A DNA stretch of 64,000 bases from positions 9,989,525-10,053,524 of the forward strand of contig JAJEKV010000017.1 in NCBI GenBank assembly GCA_021234155.1, in the 5' to 3' direction. How positions within the stretch are numbered: position 1 is the stretch's first letter; every line of letters begins with the position of its first letter. This stretch comes from Isoetes taiwanensis. Taxonomy: Eukaryota > Streptophyta > Lycopodiopsida > Isoetales > Isoetaceae. Positions 56,139 to 64,000 of the stretch are shown piece by piece. Below the pieces are notes generated by a model. It was given only the letters and a program-made list of their open reading frames with translations, was not told the DNA's origin and ran no database searches. The position numbers and the translations under genes are program-made.

Positions 56139-56950
56139 GCAAAGCACTGGCCATGCTCCCAGTAGTACTAACTTGATAGGATCCTCAAACCTCAAAAAGT
56201 GCAAAGCACTGGCCATGCTCCCAGTAGTACTAACTTGATAGGATTCTCAAACCTCAAAAAGTGCAAAGCACTGGCCATGCTCCCAGTAGTACTAACTTGA
56301 TAGGATCCTCAAACCAAAAAGTGGGAATTTTTTTTCTCATTTTTGGTAGTATATGCTAAGCTAGCAACAGTTAAGTGAATTGGAACATAAAAAGACAAAA
56401 ATTTGTGAGCCAAATAGGATGGTCTCACACGTCGCCAGTAGTACTAACTTGATAGGATCCTCAAACCAGTGGGAATTTTTTTTCTCATTTTTGGTAGTAT
56501 ATGCTAAGCTAGCAACAGTTAAGTGAATTGGAACATAAAAAGACAAAAATTAGTGAGCCAAATAGGAATGGTCTCACACGTCGTGCCAGGACAGATAATA
56601 GAAATCTCATTTTGAGTCAAATAGGATGGTCTCACACGTCGCGTCAGGACAGATAATGGAAATCTCATTTTGAGTCAAATAGGATGGTCTCACACGTCGC
56701 GCCAGGACAGATAATGGAAATCTCAAAATAGGATGGTCTCACACGTCGCGCCAGAACAGATAATGGAAATCTCATTTTCAGCCTAGGCGCAGCGTATGGA
56801 AATCTCATTTTCAGCCTAGGCGCAGCGCCAGGACAGATAATGGAAATCCCATTTTCAGCCTAGGCGCAGCGTATGGAAATCTCATTTCCAGCCTAGGCGC
56901 AGCGTATGGAAATCTTTCAGCCTGGGCGCAGCGTGTAAGACATTGATCCC
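56139..56950 (+). repeat. Leader tandem repeats of element B
   Basis: Three kinds of tandem repeats follow each other: three 62-bp copies (56,139, 56,201, 56,263), two 152-bp copies (56,283 and 56,435), then 58-bp, 58-bp and 49-bp spaced copies starting GTCTCACACGTCG at 56,571, 56,629, 56,687 and 56,736, and shorter units with CAGCCTAGGCGCAGCG up to 56,940. The repeated core is the left arm, then the right arm, of the palindrome found near the H3-like ORFs. Confidence 0.9.
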
Positions 56951-57097
56951 AAAACAGCTTGAAAAATAATAAATTCAGCTTGAAAAATAATAAATTTTAA
57001 GAAAATAACTTAGTAATTCGAATTTTAAGCTAAGAATTAGCTAGATTAGCCTAGCTTTTCAATCTATTTGAACCTCATCTTAAAAGAATTCCCACAG

Positions 57098-57173
57098 TAG
57101 CGGAAATTGAACCTCCCACCCACAGGATTGAACCCCCCCAAACCCTCCCGTGCCAACCACTGAGGGTGGGCAT
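57098..57173 (-). other. tRNA-like module in element B (antisense to element)
   Basis: Minus strand reads CCCTCAGTGGTTGGCACGGG and later GAGGTTCAATTTCCGC, with the Pol III B-box pattern GWTCRANNC. Related to 17,784 and 41,584, again antisense to the element and just upstream of the H3-like ORF. Confidence 0.4.
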
Positions 57174-57300
57174 CGTTTATATTTAAAATATGATTCTTAA
57201 TTAAATTTAAGCTTTAATAATGTTAGATAATATTAATGGCCAAGCCTTAGACTTAGAACCATTAAGCAGCATCTTGATAGACACCAAGACTCCGATCGAC

Positions 57301-57549
57301 ATGACGCGCACAAAACAGACCGCTCGACTTCCTCGACAAGGCAAAACAGCCAGAGGCCAAGAGGGCCGAAGGAAACAAGAAGAGGAGAGGGCAGAACGAG
57401 AGCAGGAGACCAAGGTTCAAGAAGCAGCAGAGCAGAAGCTGGTCCAACATTTTGAAGACTCAACAGCCTGCACAGTACACGCCAAGAGAGTAACTCTAAT
57501 GAAGAAAGATATGCCCTTAGCCAGTCATATCAAAGGAGAGCCTTATTAA
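57301..57549 (+). CDS. Short histone H3-like ORF of element B
   Basis: An uninterrupted 82-codon frame. It starts MTRTKQTARLPRQGKTARGQ, keeping the H3 tail motif RTKQTAR with one substitution after the initiator (T for A). A charged stretch rich in R, E and Q follows, then [20 protein letters not shown] and [15 protein letters not shown], ending KGEPY. This is the histone fold from the end of alpha 2 through alpha 3; alpha N, alpha 1 and loop 1 are missing. It therefore cannot form a normal H3 fold but is a complete tail-plus-linker peptide. It lies 140 bp before the first of two palindromes. An upstream in-frame ATG at 57,220 also exists, but the H3 start is preferred by homology. Confidence 0.85.
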   Translation: MTRTKQTARLPRQGKTARGQEGRRKQEEERAEREQETKVQEAAEQKLVQHFEDSTACTVHAKRVTLMKKDMPLASHIKGEPY

Positions 57550-57691
57550 TTTCGTAAATGATAAAATTTTGTTTAATATAAAGTGTTTTAGAGTAAATTA
57601 TAAGTGTATAAAGTTACTTAATTAAGTTGAGTTAGTAAGTCTTAGCTTTTGTTTTAGTCAAAACAGACATCCTAGGCCAATTCGAGAGGAT

Positions 57692-57759
57692 GTCTCACAC
57701 GTCGCGCCAGGACAGAAAATGAAAAGTTCATTATTGGTCTGGGCACAACGTGTGAGACC
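57692..57759. repeat. Palindrome 1 downstream of H3-like ORF, element B
   Basis: 68-bp inverted repeat starting TGTCTCACACGTCGCGCC and ending GGGCACAACGTGTGAGAC. Same position relative to the H3 stop codon (about 140 bp) as in element D/E. Confidence 0.9.
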
Positions 57760-57902
57760 ATGTTGTGAGACCATGCCCCAAAAGTGACCAAAACTGCTCC
57801 AAATCGACCAAATAAGGGGTCAATTCTGCCTAATCGACGAATCTAGCAGAATTAGACCCTTATATCACCCAAATTGGACAAGTTTAACCCATTTAGAGCC
57901 AA

Positions 57903-57970
57903 TGTCTCACACGTCGCGCCAGGACAGAAAATGAAAAGTTCATTATTGGTCTGGGTGCAATGTGTGAGAC
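57903..57970. repeat. Palindrome 2 downstream of H3-like ORF, element B
   Basis: 68-bp inverted repeat with the same arms (TGTCTCACACGTCGCGCC / GGGTGCAATGTGTGAGAC), about 211 bp after the first one, matching the spacing of the two copies in element A. Confidence 0.9.
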
Positions 57971-58341
57971 CTCCAAACTTTGAACCTCCATAACTTGAGC
58001 TATAGAGCTCCAAATCGCCTGAAATTTGTTGCAATAGGACCATTAGACAGCTCAAAATGAAATGTCAAACCCCAGCTCAAAATGACCAAAATTGCTCAAA
58101 CCCTTGAATTGTTTTCCCAATGGTCTGTCTGTAAATAGAAGCATATCCCATTAGTACCTCGCAAGTATTGCTCTCGGCTCGAAGCTGATGCCTTACTCCT
58201 AGATAGATGTGCTCAAGAACACCCCTTTGTTATAGTCATCTAGACCTCAGCATAGCAACCCAAGTCCAACTGTTGGTACATCACCCCTGCTCATGCCAAA
58301 AGCATAAACCTTGACCTATTTCTGTGTCCTTCTAATAGAGT

Positions 58342-58542
58342 TTGACTTATACAGCTGCCACATTGACACTCCCTATTGCCAGGATACCTAGAAAGGAGCT
58401 AGAGTCTAGAGCTGCCCAAGTCACTCCATGTGTAGAGATTGGACTCCCCCAAACCAACTTTGCTAGGACCTTAGAGTATGCCTCAAACATCATGGAGGTT
58501 TTGCAAAACAACCCTCATTTCATGTCATACCACATGTCCTAA
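58342..58542 (+). pseudogene. Remnant of unknown ORF2 in element B
   Basis: 66-codon frame nearly identical to 40,167-40,367 of element A. The next frame (58,542-59,069) ends with NLPSKREVMATQEHIETGGK, resembling LPSEEEFYAIQERMGIRGKT in ORF3 of D/E. These are decayed parts of the ORF2/ORF3 cargo. Confidence 0.45.
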
Positions 58543-59069
58543 TGTCCATAGATCCAGAGCCACAGAAGAGGTACAGGCGCAACTTCTTGAAGACATCAAG
58601 GTCCCAGCCGATGTACAGACAGATAAGGAGAGGAGAACGAAAAGGCAGACCCAAGAGAGGGAAGCACAATGACAAACACCTCAACCGACAAACGAGTAGA
58701 ACAGGACACCACCGGCCTATCAACAATCTTCACCAAATGGGAAGAATATTTAGTAACCAACGGCATCAAGAATCTTCTAGATGTCAACCTCCCGGCTACC
58801 ACGTCCACGAGCTCACATCAGAAAGAGGATTTCGGCGCCTTCACCAACTCGACGCACATGAGTTTCAAATGGAAGAACGTAAGGCAGCAAAATACAGGTG
58901 CGGGAAGACGTTAGACATCGATGCCGCGTTAGCATCACGAGCTAGGGCTAGAGGGCATAATCTTCCGTCGAAGAGAGAAGTCATGGCGACACAGGAGCAT
59001 ATAGAAACCGGAGGGAAGACAACCACGACCTTGCAGCCCAGCAGCTCAAGCGAATGTCATGCAACGTAA

Positions 59070-62000
59070 ACAAAAGGAGCAACCAAGCTAGGCAACCACA
59101 AAGCACCTAAGGCTGACCAGGACGAGCTTCCAGCTCCTTGCACAAGCAGGAGAACTTTCATCGGTTCCAAAAAGTAGGAGACCATGAGGGGAAGGAGACG
59201 CATATCAGGGAAGGAACGTCTCCAACTTGAAGGCCTATATCAGCATTAGGGGCAAGATCAAGGAGGAAAATATTCCGCTCGAACAAGAATTTGGGACCCA
59301 GAAACACCTAGAAACCAAAGGAAGGACGGCTTTACTACGTCAGCCAAGGAGTGCGAGACTCGAATGGATAAGACCCAAAGGACGGAGGAGACGACCTAGC
59401 CAGCAGGTACAAATCATGCAAAGGTGACCAGAAGGAGCTATGGTAGGTGCAATGGAGATGACCACACTTCCAGGCACAGGAGAGGCACCTCGGAATGAAG
59501 CAAAGCCCAAGCAACAGGAGTCGCACTCAGAAATTCAACCTGCGGAGGAATGACAATGCCTGCCTACCGACCATGATCTCAGAGCTTCGAAGACATTCAA
59601 GAATGCCCGACTGCAACAGCCAGGTGATCCTACTCAAGCGATCAACGGCACTGCACATTGGCAACCTTGCAACGATACACCGACATGTAGGGACGTCGAG
59701 CGGTCACCGCATTCCTCACGACGAACATACACATTAGGAGGAGCATCTTTTTCAAGGGATCACATCGACGAACACTCTTCGCAACTGGCGTGAGAGCTCG
59801 GATCAGACATAAAGCTCAACAATAGTAGCAGCATCTCAAAGGAATCCTGGAGTCAACGAGCGAAGAAGAAGAGGCAAAGAAAACCGGAAGGATCAAACGC
59901 GATAGGAGGAGGGGAAACCCTAAAGGAGTATAAACATTTAAGTAGATCTTCGTAGTGGTTTTAAAAAAGTGGATGAATTAAAATCCCAATGTAAATGCGT
60001 ATATGTCTATTGTATACCTCGGGCGTTCACAGATATAGTGGAGAAACATGAGTTTAGAGTCATGTTTTACGGATTTAGCGCTTAGATCCGGAAGCTCCTT
60101 CACTTCGACTACCAAATGAGGAAGCAAGGAAGCACAACTATAGCCCAAGATCAAAATGGAAGAGCAAGTACGGGGGAGAAACGACCAGAGCCCAAGAAAA
60201 CCTTCGACTCCAAACACTTCGGAAAGTGCCCTCAAGTAGAAGACCGCTCGTCCACCCAATGTCAGAATAAGAGACAACACCGGTCATGTCAAGATCATCA
60301 GCGCTGCACCAGGACATCGCCATGATGCAACACTACCTCTTGTGGCAGCGGCAACACTTGACGAACTTATGACACGAGTGGCCTCAACAATAGAAGGAGG
60401 AACGACCCGACATCAACGAGCCAACTAAGAAGGCAACATTTCGATGACCATAATTCCACCTTGTGGTAATATAGGGTGATGCGCTATGACACGTGTATGA
60501 GATGGAGATGCACTTACGAAAGGCACTGCGACGAAGAGATATACCTTCAACAACTAGGTGATGGCTTCGTCAGGTACTCCTACCAGTAATTAGAAGAGAA
60601 CAGTGATGACTTTATCATCCTCTAGTTGCTTCTAAACTATAGAAACAGTGGCGATTGTTTCCTATTTTTCCAACATTTTTATAGAAACGAATTTAATAGA
60701 ATTGGTGTTTTACCATAAAATTGAGGTTTTTACTATAAAATGTCCATTAATTTGGCGAATTTACTATAATTGGTATGCAATATTATCAAATTTTGGCAAT
60801 TTTATGAAGTTCTTTAGCGTACACATCCTAGTAAACCATCGAATCCAGATTTTAAAAAATGGTAAAATATAGCAACTTTACGAAGTTTCACACCTTAAAG
60901 TCATCACTGGAAGAGAAGAAGCCGATCATATCTCCGACATGGGCACATCAAATGCCCAAGGTAGAAGCATTCGACACCTTAATGACAAGGATAGCAACTG
61001 AAGCACCTTCGGCAAAAAGAGAGTTCAAGATAATAGCCAGGCTATTCAACGACAAGAGTATATCTAAGGCAAGTACTTCTTCAACTCAAGGGTCAAGCTG
61101 CGCAGATATAAGGATGCATCACCCCGACAACATAGCCAGCAGGGAGGAGAGCCATGATGCTTTACTTGCCAGAGAGACCGACATGCATAGAGGGACAAAG
61201 GTCAGGAACTGAAAGCTGGAGAAGTGCTAGCAACCGACATCTTCCACGAGCTCCCTAGAGGCAACAGGAGGATCAAAACTGACGAGCACAATCAAAGCCA
61301 CCGGAAGGTACCTCAAGACAAGAAGACGGCATAGCACTGTACAACGTGACAACGTCCAAGCCATGTGATCGAGGGGATCAAACAAGTAAGATTGGAAGCT
61401 CGATGGAGAAGCAACTAGACGAGCCGAGCCGATGACTTGCACGCGGACTTGCATGCAACTTGGTGAACCCAAGGATGGACGATTCATAGAACAACTGCAG
61501 AAGAGAACAACTCCAGAGGAGTATAGCCAAAGGAATCGCGCACAGCCTCAAGAGACGCCTTCAAATAGCTTCAAGTATCATGAAGGGGGGAACAATTACC
61601 GCCCGAGAACAGGATCAGGAAGCAGACCGAAATGTCGAAGCATCAACGACCAGCACACCTTTAGTTAGAATGTGATGCAAAGTGTGTTGTGCCATAGCTG
61701 ACAAACATCGGAGAGCCCAAGTATATCAACAAGTTACCCCGGAGTATGAGCTGACGTACAAATAGGAGGATATAGATCATCAACACCATTGCACCGGAGG
61801 AACACCGATGACATCGCCAAGGAGTAGGTGTGCAACTCGAAGGAAGGCACAAGGGGGACCTAATAGCTCTAGTAGTAATTGTAATTATGTAAGCTATATG
61901 CTTTGCATATATAGTTTCCCTGTTATTCCTTCCCTCCCATAGCGTAACAGATCAAAGGAAGAGATGTCAGGCAATTTGCAGGGGTGAAGCAATCAACATC

Positions 62001-64000
62001 CTCAACACTCTTCGGGCAACACGATAACGACAAGAGAACTCGACGTATGAGACGTCGATGGAGTCGACGAAACAATATCGGATACAGAGTCGTCCTTTAG
62101 CTGCCAAGATAAAGAGTTCAAGATGAAAGATCTTTTTCAACGGCGCCACCTTCAGGCTTTTGAAAAGTGGCATGGAAGATTTCAAGTGATCAACTACGCC
62201 ATCAAGCCACCAGCAATGAGAGGCTTCTAACGAACAAAGTCAACCTCTACATCAAAGAGGAGCCACCGTCAAGGAGACTGAAGTATCGAGCGACTCGGAA
62301 GAACGTTACCTTGCTACTTCAAGCAGGCAACGAGTGGATGAGCTTCTAGCAAGCTCAAGGCACTAAGGCCATGGGGCCTAGTAGGTTAATGTATGGACGG
62401 TAACATCCATATTGGGATTAGAAGGCATTTCCAGATATTCTCGCTGAAAGGATTGCCCCAATATTGAGCTAAGCGTCAAGGATTGGGAAGGAAATGCATA
62501 GGAGTAACTAAAATTATACACGATTGTTAACAGACATCCAACGTATTGAAACCACTTGGTGAGATTGATCTCCTCGCTAAGAAGGATTCATTGCTAGGAT
62601 AATTGTTGACCATGTATAAATCTGGTACCTCCAAAGAATAATCCAACCAAAAGAAAAGAAGTAATCTAACAAGTCCGGCCAACTTGTTACGATGACATCA
62701 ATTCGATTGGTAGGAATATTCCAAGAGTTTAAATAACTAAGAAAGGGGGAATCTCTAGAATATAAAAGAATAATACATGTAAGGTACATCTAAAATAAGA
62801 ATTATAGTAATCAAATAGTCTTTTGAGACAAAAGGAATTGTCATGATGACAAAACCTTGTGGTTTAGAATCGTTCTAACTAAGTAGGTAACCCATAACTA
62901 TATCGAAATAAATGATAACATAATATGTGCATCCATCTTAGATGGTTATATATGTTAGCTAAGGCTAGTAAATTAATGCGCTAAGTAAGAAGCGTATAAC
63001 CTCTTAAGGGGAGAGAATAGATATGACGTTGTGTACAACGTCATTGAAGGGGTGCAGGACCATTTTCTTTTTGAAGAAAGTGGGAGGGCTCAATCTTATG
63101 ATTGAATGTACTTGCATCGAATTGACCGACCCATAGAATAGAGTTCACTCCGGCAATGGCCGAAGCGAATAGAGCGTAAGATAGATAGATAGATACCTTA
63201 GTGCTCAGGAGGCCTTCAACGTGCGAGACTCACGTAGTAGCTAACTACACCAATGAAGTGGAGCAAAACTATGGGAGCAATGCAACGACCAAGTCATCTC
63301 CAAAATTACTCGACGCCGGCTCAATGGGTAGATGTGTCTAGCCTTAGGTAAGGTGTGCGCATGTATTATAAGCTTTAATGTGTCTTGTTGATAAGTTAAA
63401 AAAAAAAAAAAAAGATCCTAATAACTGCATAGAATTTGCTGTACGTATATGTATCATAGGGAAATAAGTTGAATAACAATGGTAGTGTGAGGTAGCATGT
63501 TAATTAATCCTTCGCAAGGACGCAATTCCTTCCAAGGATAGCTATATGACCTCGGGTCCTTATAAATATAAATAGAAAATAGAATTCAGATATACTTATA
63601 TACTTCCAAGGGTAATGCGGGACCCAAGGAAGAGAATAAGAAGCACATCTAATTCTTGTGTATGATAATTAAAATCTTGTTTATGTAACAATAGGTCTAA
63701 ATCAGGGTTATTGTTTAAATAATCGCGATCTAAAAGTCGTTAAATATTGCAAAGCTTAGAGTAAATATAATTGTACTATCGGAAGTAATGTATCCGATAC
63801 TATGATAATGTTAATTCATAAATATTACCTTAGGGTAATTATGTTAATCGCATGCATTAAAGGAGCCAGCAAAAATCGGCTCAGGCATGTCGATTTGTGT
63901 TTAGATTAGTTTCATGTGTAGTTAAGATTAATCTACGCATGCAACCTATGCCAAGTATGGGTTGCATGCGTATTTACCGATGATGGGACCACTACGGTGA
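59070..64000 (+). other. Pol-less internal region of element B
   Basis: Collinear (inverted) with 34,600-39,100 of element A. No gypsy enzyme motif is visible. A (GATA)n tract lies at 63,180-63,195 and a run of about 16 A at 63,398-63,413 that is not matched in element A. The last 160 bp correspond to the 3' internal region of D/E. Confidence 0.75.
60601..60909. mobile_element. 309-bp hAT-type MITE in element B
   Basis: Ends CAGTGATGACTTTA and TAAAGTCATCACTG are inverted repeats. GAAGAGAA, 8 bp, is duplicated on both sides (60,593-60,600 and 60,910-60,917). Element A has the empty site near 37,660. AT-rich interior without ORF. Confidence 0.9.

Larger units (their letters stand above)
53374..64000 (+). 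mobile_element. Non-autonomous gypsy element B (continues past window)
   Basis: Begins with a complete 5' LTR, primer site and a repeat-rich leader, followed by a short H3-like ORF, two palindromes, an ORF2 remnant and about 5 kb of internal sequence collinear with element A in inverted orientation. No RT, integrase or gag motif is seen. The 3' LTR lies right of the window. Inserted in LINE L after GAGGC. Confidence 0.88.

Overview
The window is nuclear DNA of a land plant. It carries one ordinary host gene, a 19-exon HUB/BRE1-type histone H2B ubiquitin ligase with short GT-AG introns, surrounded by nested retrotransposons whose Ty3/gypsy members use the plant-type initiator-tRNA-Met primer site. 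The repeat load with compact introns would suit a fern, lycophyte or bryophyte, but the species cannot be fixed from this sequence.

Layout. 1-4.1 kb: a decayed L1-type LINE (minus strand) with a 295-bp internal tandem duplication and a PIF/Harbinger-like MITE. 4.9-10.1 kb: the HUB gene (plus strand, 864 residues by my exon model). 11.2-11.6 kb: a pectinesterase fragment. 12.6-13.3 kb and 21.6-23.2 kb: Ty1/copia fragments. 13.3-21.0 kb: a decayed gypsy element (element C, minus). 23.2-24.9 kb: a 5' LTR with primer site of another gypsy element (element G, plus), broken by a LINE. From 24.9 kb to at least 53.4 kb the backbone is that second LINE (LINE L, minus), split by two gypsy insertions.

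The main insertion (element D/E, 25,992-50,106, minus, flanked by TATAC target duplications) is a chromovirus. Reading its sense strand: 5' LTR, tRNA-iMet primer site, an ORF starting with the canonical histone H3 tail MARTKQTAR and ending with a full histone-fold domain, two unrecognised overlapping ORFs, then gag, protease, RT, RNase H, integrase, chromodomain, polypurine tract and 3' LTR. Inside its gag gene sits a second, pol-less relative (element A, 32,184 to about 42,951). A third copy of the pol-less type (element B, plus strand) starts at 53,374 and runs off the window; A and B form a roughly 7-kb inverted pair. A and B keep a shortened H3-like ORF.

The most interesting feature is this captured histone H3-like gene in an LTR retrotransposon that also encodes a chromodomain, a fold class that reads H3 tails. 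The H3 ORF is flanked in all three copies by near-perfect 65-75 bp palindromes, and the LARD-like copies keep the H3 tail although they have lost gag-pol. Non-autonomous DNA elements (two hAT-type with 8-bp target duplications and one 322-bp element of unclear family) mark later insertions.
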